Below the pieces are notes generated by a model. It searched no databases and had not been told where the DNA came from. It worked only from the letters and a program-made list of their open reading frames with translations. 64,000 bases of DNA from Syngnathus acus (Eukaryota > Chordata > Actinopteri > Syngnathiformes > Syngnathidae). Position 1 is the first letter of the stretch; every line of letters begins with the position of its first letter. Shown piece after piece: positions 31,027 through 49,489 of the stretch. Where the stretch lies: NCBI RefSeq assembly GCF_901709675.1, contig NC_051102.1, positions 6,793,412 to 6,857,411 on the forward strand. Direction: 5' to 3'. Position numbers and translations under genes: made by a program.

Positions 31027-33580
31027 TCCCGCCTGCAACAATACGGAGCTGGATAGAATTTAGGAGCTTCGCCGGCCTTCAAATTGCCTCCAAATGAAGA
31101 TGATACATTTTGCTCTGCGGATAATAAAAATTTGCATAACTGTAATCCTGCCCCAGGTCGAATATCTGGCTCGAGTCAATCCACCCGCGGCAACACGGCG
31201 ACATAATTAGGACGCGCTCTTGTCTTGGAGCAAAACCCAAAGACGCCGCACACGCACGCGCAAGACGGCTTGGAGGCCTTATGTGCTTGATGTGGAGTGT
31301 GTTGAAAGCAAGTAACAAGCAGAAGCTAGCGGAATGAACTGCAGCTCCAAGCAGAGATTTCTTGACGTCACGTTACGGTCGGCCTCGTTTCATCCAAAGT
31401 CGGTGCTTGTTGTTTTTGGACTTTGTTCGGCCGAGCAATATTTCAGCCACGTTGGTGAAATGAGTGATGGCATTTCATCTGCTTTGACCGGCTCATTTCT
31501 CTTTTTCACAACTTGAATTTGTTGCTGGCGGCCTGAATTCCTTGCAATCAAGTTAGCAGGCCGCCACATTCATGTCAAATTCTTGACAACGTGATCCAAA
31601 GCTGTGGCAGATTTTTTGTCCGGGGCTGCTGTGTGCCAAATTCCGCTCTGCTAGCTGCGATAATATTTTGCAATCTTCATAGTTTCGTAAGCCAACTTAG
31701 TAACGCGTGTTGTCATTGACCTTTCCTTTTCTTCTGGATCACACAGCCCAAAACAGTTCCCCCCTGCCTCCATCCTGACCCGCAAGAAGCTCTTTCTTTT
31801 TATATAGCCTTGTTTTTTTTATTTCCTTCCCTTTTATTCTCGGGGCGTCAGCATTTTCTGCCAACCAATCCAAATGCTCTCATCGGGTTCCGCTTGTCCA
31901 TATAAATCAAGTGTTTGAACGCGTGGGCATGAATTGCAATTGTCCCGCGGCTCCAGCGCCTGCCACCTTCTCCGGGCTGGGCTTAGCTTTGATCCTGATG
32001 GACCTCCTGAAAATAGGAGCGGTCGGGAGCAACTCATTTGCCCCCAAACGTTTACTAGAACCTCAGATTAGTGCATTTCTTCTGCGTTGGGCAAATCCGC
32101 GCTAAACTTCTGAGCATCAGGGCACGTGCAGAGCGAAGGAAGGCTGTTTGAATTTCACGTAAGCTTGAAGATAAACTGTGCTTCGTTGATGAGCTCATGT
32201 ACGAACATCAGATGTGAAGTTCACAAAGTCACGTAGGGGATTCTGTGCTTTATAAACTTGGTGCGCCATTTGTGCTCATCTCGGCACCCTACTGGTGCGG
32301 TATGTACCATCTTGGATGGATGTGTGCGAGCACTGGAAGGTGACTGGGGAATTTCACAGAACGCTGGGGGATGGTGCGATGGGGGGTGAGTGAGGAGCAA
32401 TCACTTTGCGAAGCATTCGTCATTATTTCAAATGTATTATGGTGACAATCGTCCAAATGTTGCTATTCAAAAGGGTTCAAATCACTGTTTGTGGTTTTTC
32501 CCACATAAACACACCTTTGCCCTATTTGGAATACATACGCCGCACACATTGACATTAATAACCAGAACGGATTGACAGCAGAGACGCCTCCGGGTAATCC
32601 CCACGCATTTATCGACTCGTCAAAGCTGCCGTTGAAGTAAACAGCCTCAGCGTCAAAGAAAAACCTCAAAATGTGATCAGTTGTGGTGAGAATGGTGAAA
32701 ACAATCGCCACCGTGACCAGACCAGGGAGGCAGACGGATTTTGTGGCAAACGACAAATTGTGTTCACGCACGTTTGCATGTGAGGAGCTGTAAATTTTCT
32801 CCTGAGCCATAATTAACCCAAACACAAAAGAACAAAGCCGTGACGTGACGTGCTGTGGCGTGCGCTAAACAGAATGCACAGCTTGGCACTACTTCACTAC
32901 TTCTTCAGAAATATAGGCCACTGGCTCGTCGTCACACACTCATTCTGTTCACCACGCAGACTATAACGCTTGCTCGATTAACGTGTAGGCCGTGCACGCC
33001 ACACAAAGTACAGATGGCACAAGTGGGAAGTCATATTTTTTTAGCACAAACACAATTCAACATAAAATTGCAAATGGAAAAAAACAAATAACCCTGACCT
33101 AGAAATGTAAATGATGTTTGTAATGCTTCCAAACACGCACACGTGTTGTGTTGTTTGTCGTCTACACTTGTGGTAACTGATTGGCGACAGTTTGGACGTA
33201 AAAGAGAGCACCGACGAAAATTGCCTTTGAATTTAAATAATGACATTCAATTCCTTGAAAGAAAACAAATTGTATTTTATAACCCTAAAGCAAAGCCAGC
33301 AAAGCATAGCCTTTTAAGCCCCGCCCACTTTTGGCTCGGCGAAGTAAAAACGAACACATTGCCCCTTAGTGGTCGGAGGTAAAACAAAACATTCATAACA
33401 ACATAAGGAAAGATTGGGAATGTCATCTTTTGTTCCATTTTAACAAGTCATGTGACTACTTACGACAATTCTCTTCATCGCTGTTGTCCGAGCAATCGTC
33501 GTCATCGTCACACCTCCACAAAGTGGGGATGCACCTTTTGTTGTTACACTGAAACTGCCCATCCTCGCACTCCTTCGTCA
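22072..33580 (-). CDS. lrp8: LDL receptor-related protein 8 (apoE receptor 2), exon 1 missing
   Basis: Seventeen exons from 5' to 3': 33464-33580 (LA1), 29623-29745 (LA2), 28164-28289 (LA3), 27072-27458 (LA4-6), 26766-26888 (LA7), 26575-26697 (LA8), 25839-25958 (EGF-A), 25608-25733 (EGF-B, calcium-binding [15 protein letters not shown]), 24845-25016, 24530-24757, 24320-24438, 24057-24196 and 23835-23976 (six-bladed YWTD propeller), 23284-23436 (EGF-C), about 22924-23169 (Ser/Thr-rich stalk), 22595-22663 and 22072-22406 (membrane segment and tail). About 949 residues are covered. EGF-C ([20 protein letters not shown]) and the tail ([21 protein letters not shown]) are LRP8-like rather than LDLR or VLDLR. 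The NPVY motif is the endocytosis and Dab1 docking site for reelin signalling. The signal-peptide exon was not found and should lie upstream of 33580. The stalk exon has two possible donors in the same phase (22923 or 22947). Confidence 0.93.
27845..27920. repeat. Short direct repeat in an lrp8 intron
   Basis: GACGGAATCGTC, then one varying base, then TATTGGCTG occurs twice about 50 bp apart, next to a GT/G run (27819-27839). It is non-coding. Confidence 0.7.
30226..31030. repeat. Tetranucleotide microsatellite cluster in lrp8 intron
   Basis: Three pyrimidine tetranucleotide tracts are clustered: CCTT-type at about 30228-30251, CCTT/CCGT at about 30795-30850 and CTTT at about 30973-31028. 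Minus-strand frames across them give only KEGR/KERK repeats and are not genes. Confidence 0.85.
30440..30735. repeat. Pair of dispersed direct repeats in lrp8 intron
   Basis: A segment with TGTACCCGGAA, TTAGTAGACAG, GGGAGTTTCG and GTGCTGTGTGTTTC occurs twice about 205 bp apart (near 30447 and 30650). This could be arms or internal units of an old transposon. I cannot name the family. Confidence 0.6.
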
Positions 33581-33592
33581 CTGTGGGGGGGG

Positions 33593-33640
<48 letters not shown>

Positions 33641-35906
33641 GAGGGGGAATCAGCTTCCAGATGGATGAACAACAAACGAAGGTCTGCTGCTCCAACTGTC
33701 ATTTGCAAATGAATGCCTAATTAATATGCATTATGCATTCGCTGAAGCGGGCGAGCGAGCGACCGCGGGATGCATTTTGTCATGAATTGATTTTTGTACG
33801 TGTAGGAGTTCAGAGTAAACAAATTAGGATTATGATATATTAAATGGTCCAGAAAAAAAATTCATTATAGGCAGCCAACGGACGCATGACAGACGCAAGG
33901 CGCGCTAGCATCCTCGTGTGCTCAGCTTCATTCAGCATCCGCGCGCACGCACGCACGCGCACCGCCGCTTCACATCTTGCCATCCTTTCACACCCCACGC
34001 ACACTGACCTTCTGAGGTAAGAAGCCTGGGCACCGCTATGTAAAAAAGTAACAATGTCCTCACGTCCGTCCACATTTCCAGAGGAGGCGATGCGACTCAT
34101 TCAGGAGTCCACGAGACAAAGCCCGTCCAAAAAAAAAAAAAAAATAGCTCCGCTCGTAACGAGGATGTCTCTCCGCCGTTGTAAACCCCCCACCCCCCAC
34201 AATCACCATCCGCTCTGACCCCTCCCTCCCATCATCACCTCTACGCTCATTGGCTGTCCACAGCATGACGACGGCGCAAGGGGTGGCGACCAGGGATAGA
34301 ATCAAATAAAATAGAATATTATGAAATTAAATAAATTGAGGAGGGGGGGGGGGGCGTCATGTTGAAATGTACCCCTCAACTACACTAGTCATTCAACTTT
34401 AAAGCCGCTCAGTTTAAGTTCCCCAAAAAGACCTGGCAGAAAGGAAATCGTATTCGAGAGGTGGAAAAATCACTCACATTTTACCGGTACTTGTGTAAGA
34501 AATATTATTACTGATTTAACTCCTGCAGCAGTAAAATTAAAATATTTGGGTAAAATACATGTTGTTGGAGCAGCATAAGTGATGTGATGATGTCTGCTCC
34601 AACCCCGTCAATTCCTATTGGTTGAACGCCATGCAACCATGACAACCCCCCGCTCCTCCGCCACTGCATGGTTGAAGGCTGTGCAACCATGACAACTCCC
34701 CCCCCCCCCCCCCCCCTACGCCACGGTTCGTGACCCTCTCCTTGATGCCATAACTTTATTGGCTGTGAGTGCAGGCAGGCATGTTGCGCTTGACATGGGG
34801 ATTAGTTGCCTGCCATTGAGCATTTCTCCATTCCATTCAGCCATTCTGCTGCGTTGCGGCCTACATTTGAAAGACTACAAGCCACTTGACCTTGTAAGTA
34901 GTGCCATGTGCACCCACTTCATTGTGCAAGGAAAAGCAATGGGGCTGCAGTTTCAACGTGAAAAAAGCAACACGGGTTTGGTTTTTTCCTTTCCTTTGTA
35001 TCACCTTCACATCATTTCACAAGCGCACGACGGGGATAGAAAATGGCTACACCTTCTGATCCGTCCTTATCTGCTCACAGCGGTTTGCTGTGCTGAGAAA
35101 TTGAATTGGGCCAGCTCAGCAGGCGGGCCCCGGACGGAGAACCCGAGTAGCAAATGTGGCTTCCTGCTTGGTGCTGCTCTGCTTCTCTCTGCTGGTTGCA
35201 AGTGCAAACTACAATCGGCCCTCTTTGGCTCCTGGACTGGATTTAGTTGCGTGACGTCACCACTGTCCTTTTGAGAAGTATCCATGCCGTGTGACTGTGA
35301 CGCCATCCTTTGGATCACAGAAGCGCTATTATTGTGACCCGCTGACATCATTCAGCCACCTTGGGCAGCCCGGAGTCATCGTTCTGCTCTTGTGTGGAGT
35401 CATTGTGCAGCTCATCTTCAAACTCAAAGTGTTTATGAGCTCTTTTCTTCCCTCCACGTGGTCTGCCTGGCACCGGGTGGGAGAATGCGACGAGAGGGCG
35501 GCGACTCATCGGCCTCTGATGGCAGGATGACGGAGGCTCCCGCCCGCCTCTGTGTCACCGTGACCTCTTCTCGGCTGGCCAAACCTGCTCGGGGATCAAC
35601 GGGAGAAACACGAGCATGTCGGCAAATATTGCAGGACGGACGGTGACGCGTGTGTGGCCTTCATCTATGTGAGTGTCATCTGTGCCCATGTTAAAGATGT
35701 TTCCGTTTTGGATTCCCTCAACAACAATCTTTGTGCAATTGTGCAACCTGCTGGAGTTTGTCCAAGCCTTTGTCGGCTTGCTTTGGTTTTACTGCTGCAA
35801 AGACTCGAGATACGTCCAACACCTATTTTGAGTTTCAATGGAAGCGAATCGATTCGGATTCAAGATGGGATGCACAGTTGTTTGACTCTGAACTGACTCT
35901 GCGTCC
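33581..35906. other. lrp8 5' side and tmem125 upstream region
   Basis: This 2.3 kb must contain the lrp8 promoter if its first exon is close, and the tmem125 promoter. No signal-peptide exon could be chosen with confidence. It holds a long CA/TG repeat (33598-33641), A-, G- and C-homopolymer runs (about 34125-34144, 34341-34354, 34697-34717) and a GC-richer patch with GCACGCACGCAC near 33940-33965. Confidence 0.55.
33598..33641. repeat. CA dinucleotide microsatellite
   Basis: About 22 CA units lie immediately upstream (minus-strand sense) of the LA1 exon of lrp8, separated from its acceptor by a G/C homopolymer of about 9. Confidence 0.95.
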
Positions 35907-36605
35907 ATGGCCGGAACGCAGGCGCTCTGGCAGCCCCGTGGGACTTTTGGTCAGCCTCCACCGAGCCTCTACAGTGCGGATCGACTCCAAGGGCGCTCCC
36001 TGGAAGAGCAGATTGAGCTGCGGTGGTTCCGAGAGCCGCGTCGCTCCCTTCTGTGTTACTGCGCTTCGGTCGCCCTGATATTAATTTTGGGCCTGGGCGG
36101 CGTGGGCTTCCTCTGGGCCGCCGGCCCGGACGTGTCCGGCGAGTGGCGTCTCGGGGTGGGTGCAGCGCTGTGCCTCCTTTCCCTGGTGCTTCTGCTCAAG
36201 CAGCTTGTCAGCTCCGCCGTCCAGGACATGAACTGCATCCACAGCCGGCGGCGAATCGACCAGCTGAAGAGTGGCGGACGGGCCGACCCGGCGCTCATCC
36301 TGATTGTGGGTCTGGCCGTGACGCTGTGTGGGACCATTTTACTGTGCGCGGCCGCAATCGGGGGCCGAGGCGACGACGCGGGCGGCGGAATGTTGCTCTC
36401 CGGACTGGCGCTGGTGGCCGCTGGACTCGGCACGATTATGGCTCTGGCGGGATACGCTGCGCTGGTCTACCTGAAGAGAAGAAGGGAGCGTGCCAGGAGG
36501 AGGAGGGCGATGGACGCGAGGGGCCCGGGAGGGAGGGGGGTCCGTCCGTCGTGTCTTGCGTGTCTCAGGATGAATCAGGCCTCCAGCAGAACCAGCCTGA
36601 TATGA
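35907..36605 (+). CDS. tmem125: Transmembrane protein 125
   Basis: A single uninterrupted coding exon of 232 residues. The start at 35907 is supported by CCATGG context and by homology beginning shortly after (LEEQIELRWFREPRRSLLCY). The conserved core includes SGEWRLGVGAALCLLSLVLL and KQLVSSAVQDMNCIHS, which I recognise as TMEM125. Four hydrophobic segments (about residues 51-75, 88-108, 137-158, 170-195) fit a four-pass membrane protein. The tail is Arg-rich (KRRRERARRRRAMD) and longer than I recall for the mammalian protein. The function is unknown; mammalian TMEM125 is epithelial. It is followed by c1orf210 on the same strand, as in human 1p34. Confidence 0.85.
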   Translation: MAGTQALWQPRGTFGQPPPSLYSADRLQGRSLEEQIELRWFREPRRSLLCYCASVALILILGLGGVGFLWAAGPDVSGEWRLGVGAALCLLSLVLLLKQLVSSAVQDMNCIHSRRRIDQLKSGGRADPALILIVGLAVTLCGTILLCAAAIGGRGDDAGGGMLLSGLALVAAGLGTIMALAGYAALVYLKRRRERARRRRAMDARGPGGRGVRPSCLACLRMNQASSRTSLI

Positions 36606-37260
36606 GACGCTCCAAGCAAGCAAGCATCACTCGGTCTGGCTGGCGAGAAGCGAAAGCTGCGATATACAAAGTCCTTCTAACGTTGGCTTTTCTACTTCCC
36701 GTCGGCAAATTGTCGCATTCTGTTTTGCTTTTGCAGAAGGAAAACAACGGGACGTTAACAAAGCGCAAAAGCAAGCGACGTTATTCATTAACACTTGTCG
36801 CCTTGTGGGCACGGCACGGTGAAGAAAGGCTGACGTTGAGCTAACCTTTGCCCACTCCCAGAAGGCAAAACGGGAGAGCCGGAAAAGCAAGCGCCCAAAG
36901 TAGCGCCGCTTAACAAGCCAAAGTAGCAACTTTGAAAATAGCGTGTCGACTCGGTAAGTTTTGGCTCATCGCTTTGGATTGTTACTCTGTGTGTGGGGTG
37001 CGGACAAAAACATTTCCTTGCAGATAACCTTGGTGACATTTAACGTTTTGATAGGTTTCCTCTTTGAACAGTTTGCTGGTTTTGACGTTAAACCGACTCA
37101 TTTTCCCATTAAACTGACTGAGAGCAATGTATTTGTATTCCAAGCGGCGTCCTTTTAATATCTTCTCACTTTCTCCATTTGGGCGATTGGAAGGAAAGAG
37201 TAAAGGCACTCTGAGAAAAGCATCATTTGGTGTGAGTAGGCTTCCTCACAGTCTGGAGAA
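36606..37260. other. Spacer between tmem125 and c1orf210
   Basis: About 650 bp with no recognised coding. It presumably contains the tmem125 3' UTR and the c1orf210 promoter. I see no clear AATAAA directly after the tmem125 stop. Confidence 0.5.
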
Positions 37261-37975
37261 ATGTTCCAGTGGCCTTGCATCAGCAGCATCGTCATCGTGC
37301 TCATGTCCTTTTGTGAAAGCGCCATCAGAAAAGCGCATTGTGCGAGCGTATGGGAAGGCGAGGCTCTTTCTCCGAGACGCCTTCTGACGGAGGATGTCGC
37401 CAACGGTAACGCCAGCGACGCTCGAGGTACCTTGTTAAAGTCAGCAGGCCGGCCGCACGCATTTTACAAGAAGCGTTCCTGAACTTTGAGCTCTAACGTC
37501 CCGTTTACAAGAATCTTGTTTGCGCAATCTTGTATTGTTTTGGAGCAAACGTTTTTGTCCTTTCTCGTCAGATGTGGGCGTCAAGGACGGTGGCTCGCCG
37601 TCCACGCACGTTTCTTATCTGGCGGCGGCGCTGGCGGCGGCCATTACGCTCTCGCTGGTCATCGTAATGGCGGTCAAGTTCCGCGTCTTGCGCCGCTTCC
37701 TGGCCAGCTACCGACACTCGTTGCTGCAGGAGGCCGACGGGCTGAGCCAGTACGGCCCGGACGACGCGTCCTTCCCCAGCAGCGTGTCGGCTCGAGTGGG
37801 AGCGGCCGGAGGCGGGCCGCGGGACGACGACGATGACGACGGCTTCATCGAAGATAACTACATCCAAGCCGGTGAGAAAGAACGGGCCGAGAGAGAAGAA
37901 CGGGACTACGGGATGGAGGACAGCAACGATGATGAAGAAGATGATGATGATGACTTGCAGTTCACCATCGGGTGA
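37261..37975 (+). CDS. c1orf210: Type III endosome membrane protein TEMP (C1orf210 homolog)
   Basis: Two exons, 37261-37426 and 37572-37975, join in phase (CGAG + ATGTG) and encode 189 residues. The diagnostic part is in exon 2: a membrane segment (YLAAALAAAITLSLVIVMAV), then FRVLRRFLASYRHSLL and DDDDGFIEDNYIQ, matching the human juxtamembrane RR-x-x-ASYRH and DDDGFIEDNYIQ. An extra acidic tail (DSNDDEEDDDDDLQFTIG) follows. Exon 1 is inferred: it encodes a hydrophobic leader (MFQWPCISSIVIVLMSFC) and an N-glycosylation site (NAS) before a GT donor. The human protein is 113 residues and has no cleaved leader that I recall, so the N terminus is less certain. It lies next to tmem125, as in human. 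Confidence 0.78.
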
Positions 37976-39256
37976 GCCTACAGCCATGAACCTCTTTTTG
38001 TAGGTATAAAAAGCAGGATTAGTCAGCTTTTACGTTCAATAGCAAAAGCCAAACTCCAATGCTTGCTGTTTTCCTTCTTTTCATATTTAGTGTCCATCAA
38101 AATTGTGCCGCCATGTTTTGGTTGGCAGTGGGATATATATATATATCTAAAAAAAAAAAAGCAATATAAACCGTAGGAATGCTGATTGATGTCAAGAAAT
38201 AGTGATTTTTAAATGAACAGGAGGGCACTGGGATCAATGTCATAGGCACTTCACTTCATGTCACTTCCCAAAAAGGAGCATTTTAAATCAACACGCGGGA
38301 GACGTTTCCTTAAAGAGTCAACCGAGGTCAATGGCTGAATCTGAATTGTTTTATTTCAAACTCGGAAATGGAAATCTCACAATAACCATCCAAATACTTG
38401 TGAAAGTAGCAAACGAGAAAGCAAATACAAAAGCCAGTCGGTGATTAGGAACAGCACAGGCTCGTTGCTTTTGCGCAACAAGGTCTTTGGTTTTGAGAAC
38501 TTGAATTTATTTGACATGATGACGGAGAGAGGAGAACAAGGCCAGGCAGGCTCGAGCGTCCTTGCGGCTGTGTTCACCGCGACCCCAATCATCATTCCTG
38601 ACTTCAAATACGGACACAATCTCAGGAGGATCCAATACGAGTAGAAATGAAGACATTGTATTCTTGCGGCCGTCCGCAAATTGCCAATGAAACAAGAACA
38701 GCATGTACAATACATTTTGCAGAAAAGTCATTTGTGTCTTTTCCGCGGAGACACCGAGCGTCACGACGGACAAACGGGAACGAAAAACACACGAGCCTTA
38801 CGTATTATCGGTCGTGATGACCGCCACACAAACACCACAATAAACGCCACTAATTGGTACATACATTTGTTGTATTTCATCCTTTGCTGTTATTTTTGTC
38901 TGACAGTCGATCAAAAAATTGCACCGTGTTTCCGTGACAGTGCCGCAACGAAACGAAAAGTTCCCAGAAGGTAGAAATGGGAGCCTGAGTCATGACCACT
39001 TGGATTCTAGTCGCTGAGGGCTTGGGTGTCATTAAAAAAAACAAAAACATGCAATGATGTCATTTTCTCAAGAACCGGCAAAATGGGACCAAAATCAAAC
39101 TGAGCTGAATTCAAGCGACTCTGGAAATTCATCTGGCCCGTTTCAAGCGCGATAAGGGAATATTCGAACGGTGTCGTCGTGCACCGCCGCCGGGCTGGCA
39201 ACTCTCGGATCGGTTGGGGCAGGGTGAAATTTGGAACAAATTCCTTCTTTTGGCTT
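37976..39256. other. Convergent 3' region of c1orf210 and shisal2a
   Basis: No coding is recognised. Minus-strand AATAAA signals lie at 38350-38355 and 38506-38511 for shisal2a. A TA run (38133-38146) and an A run are present. Confidence 0.55.
38350..38355 (-). promoter_or_regulatory. Candidate shisal2a polyadenylation signal
   Basis: Minus-strand AATAAA about 900 bp past the shisal2a stop; a second copy lies at 38506-38511. Confidence 0.4.
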
Positions 39257-40022
<766 letters not shown>

Positions 40023-41009
40023 GCTGACACGGACGGACGGGAAAGGCAGCCGCGCGCTCCACAGGTGCACTGGGTGTAGTACATAATCAAGTGCTCGCCG
40101 AGGGACCCGGGGATGGGAGCCAATCTCTCTCTCTCTCCCCCTCCTTCCTCCCTCCCTCCCTCTGCCTCTCAAATCCTTTTTTTCCTACCCAAACTAACAT
40201 CAACCCAATGATATACATGATATCAAGTGAACCTACAGCCGTCCATCGTTTCTGTTGGCGTAAAAAGCAGGATTACAGACATTTCATCCTTATCAACAAA
40301 AAGCAGGCAATGCTGAAATACTGGCTCAAGTAGCGAACCTTGGACCCCTCCACCGACGGAGGGGTGGAGACCGGGGGTTCACCGACGCCATGCTCGCCGG
40401 CATTTTCGTTAGGTAACATCTTACTCTTGACAGTCAATGAACTTTGGGTGTCCAACATGTCTGGCTATCAAAATGTATAATGAGGAGAAGACCAGGGCGA
40501 ACAGCTCGCTCTAATCCCAGATTATCTCTGAGTCCAATCCAGAAAGAGGAAAAAAAAATTGGCAGAAGAAAAGGGATTATTTGACGGCGGTTGGGGGTTG
40601 CGACCGGCAACGTGTTCACAAACGCTACTGAGTTTTCCTCAGATGGCTCTCACCATAAACGTATATCACTTTTAATCTACACGGTCAATGACCTCTTGTC
40701 GTAAATGACGATGGCTGCTTTTTGTTTCTGTTTGCTCCTTTCCAGATTTGAGTGCCTTGTGCATGCATTGTGGCCTCGTGTGTGTGTGTCATGCAGACAT
40801 CTTTGTCAGAGATTAGGCAGCAGCAGCAGCACACGCAGATGCGACATCTGGGATTACAATTAGAATAATATCATCCATCATGTGAAAGCCTGTTACGCTC
40901 TTATGGATGACAATTAAATGTGATGTTTGTTGTATGCATGCGTTTGTTGTTATGGCTGTAGTTACTCAGATTACGTTTTCTTCTGCCCTCGTTTTTCCTT
41001 CCGTCATAT

Positions 41010-41840
41010 AGCATTGAGGATGAAGGTTTGTATAGAGGTATCTGTATATATGTGTATATTTGTATGTACGTATACGTATGGAACTGTCCACTGTATATAT
41101 GTATGACTATAAGTGTATGTATACGCATATGTATACAAATATAATGTATACCTATATACTGTATACAGTAATCCCTCGTTTATCGCAGATAATTGGTTCC
41201 AAAAACCACCCGCGATAAGTGAAATCCGCGAAGTATGGTCACCAACAAGAAGTACTGGGCAGGCCAACGAGTTAGCGGAAAGATGCTCATTCGCGATCGT
41301 GCTAACACGCGAAAACAGTCTTCTAAAGGAATGTAAACGAACATTTGGACCAATACTACATTGTCCTCAAGGTTAGACACATGTTTCCTCAATTTAGAAG
41401 TTTTATTTTGACTTTTAAATGTTTTTTTAATTTTGAAAAAAAAATCCGCGATGTAGTGAAGCCGCGATAAACGAAACGCGAAGTAGCGAGGGTTCACTGT
41501 ATATGTATGAATCTAAGTGTATGTATACGTATAGGTGTACGTAATGTATAACATACATATAGGTCTATATTTAAATATACCTAAATGTATACGTATAGGT
41601 ATACATATATGTATATGCATGCATATAGGTATACCTATACGTATTTGTATATGTATACGTATAGGTATACCTATATGTATATGCATGCACATAGGTATAC
41701 CTATACGTATTTGTATATGTATACGTATAGGTATACCTATATGTATAGCTATACATATATGTACACCTATTTGTATCCGTATACCTACATATATACACAC
41801 GTATACATCTGTGTACGTGTGTATATAGATGAATAGATGG
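41010..41840. repeat. TATA-rich palindromic tandem array
   Basis: A long run of alternating purine-pyrimidine sequence built from GTATACGTATAGGTATAC-type words. From about 41587 a 66-bp higher-order unit is visible, with copies starting near 41587, 41653 and a partial one near 41719. Each unit contains ATGCATGCAT and nested inverted repeats. Confidence 0.85.
41166..41499. mobile_element. pogo/Tigger-like MITE
   Basis: A 334-bp element with terminal inverted repeats: CAGTAATCCCTCGTTTATCG at the left end and, on the opposite strand at the right end, CAGTGAACCCTCGCTACTTC. TA dinucleotides flank it on both sides (41164-41165 and 41500-41501), as for mariner/pogo target duplications. Internal subterminal repeats CCGCGATAA are also inverted. 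There is no transposase coding, so it is non-autonomous. Confidence 0.8.
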
Positions 41841-42021
41841 ATCAGATAGATGGCTCACTGAACTATGAGTGTGACACTCACCTTTTTAGCATTTGATTTT
41901 TATGGCCCTCACCAATCAATTCGCTGTCCAATTGTCGAGAGAGTCCCGTAATCCGGCCTTAGATGGGAGTCGCGCAGCACGGCCTAATAGGATGCTCGTA
42001 TTAACAATGGCACCAGCTGTT

Positions 42022-42066
42022 GCAGGCAGGACAGGACAGGGCAGGGCAGGGCAGGGCAGGGCAGGG
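42022..42066. repeat. GGGCA/GGACA pentanucleotide repeat
   Basis: About nine tandem AGGRC units upstream of slc1a7. Confidence 0.85.
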
Positions 42067-42482
42067 CCCTCTGTCGGCCACTGGGAAGAGTGGAAGGACG
42101 GGGCGGGGGCGATGCCGTCAGATCAGAGAGAGGTGATTGACGGAGAGATTGTCTGTGCGTTGCTGCCACTCAGTCTCATGCGGAATATCCCGGGACGGAC
42201 GCGGCTCGCTTTCAGCACGGCCCATTTTCACGCCGCCCCATCCTCATTTCTCACTTTTTGTTGATCCCAACTAGTTTGGACATAGGCCACTTCTTGACCT
42301 GCCTGCCTCCACTCACTGCACTGCATGTTGCACGTCAGCACGTCGCACAGGTGGCCGACCGTCGAGCGGGCTCCGTATGGATGAATAATCGACTTTGGTG
42401 GATATTTTTTGCTCTGTGAGGTGGCGAGGGGCTCTCCAAAGTTGCAGTCAGGACCCAGCGGCTTTAGGAAGAAGGGCTGAGG

Positions 42483-49134
<6,652 letters not shown>

Positions 49135-49483
49135 AAGACATCCGAGCCAGCGCTCGGACGCCGGGCCGGCGCCGTCCTCCCGCGATGCGACTGAGGTCAA
49201 ACGGCTCTAACGAGAGACACGTGCGAAGTGAATCGATGCGCTCACGCGTTGAGCAATCCGATAGAATACAAAGACTTTTTTTTTTTCTTTTTCTAATAAC
49301 CACGTGCGTATCTGTGATATATGATTGGGTACCGGTTGCGAGGCCGGCTTTGGGCTTTTTCAGTTCCGTTGCTCTTTTTATACAAGGGTGAGTCAGCTCA
49401 AAAGGACAAGGAAGGCAGTACAATAGAGCTTATTTGAGATATAATTATAAACTTCCGCCCAATCCCTCTGTGGACTGTGGAAA

Positions 49484-49489
49484 AATAAA
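49484..49489 (+). promoter_or_regulatory. slc1a7 polyadenylation signal
   Basis: AATAAA about 350 bp after the slc1a7 stop codon, in GTGGAAAAATAAAACCACT. Confidence 0.65.

Larger units (their letters stand above)
40023..42482. other. Repeat-rich spacer between shisal2a and slc1a7
   Basis: This holds a CT/CCCT tract (about 40120-40165), a TATACGTATA-rich palindromic array (about 41010-41840) interrupted by a pogo-like MITE, and a GGGCA pentanucleotide run (42022-42066). The last few hundred bases should hold the slc1a7 promoter and 5' UTR. No coding is recognised; frames over the array encode only IHIGIPI-type repeats. Confidence 0.7.

Noticed and set aside
30564-31041. KEGRKEGR / KERKKERK minus-strand frames
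   Set aside because: Products of tetranucleotide microsatellites in an lrp8 intron.
34060-34305. Candidate lrp8 signal-peptide exon starting MILSLVATPCAVVMLW
   Set aside because: It is hydrophobic, but the following sequence lacks a cleavage-like region and a donor in the phase needed for the LA1 exon; left unassigned.
36023-36844. 273-residue plus-strand frame overlapping tmem125
   Set aside because: Arg/Gly-rich out-of-frame shadow of the GC-rich tmem125 exon; no homology or splice support.
41513-41858. 95-residue frames of IHIGIPIRI or YTYRYTYTY type
   Set aside because: Translation of the TATACGTATA repeat array on both strands.
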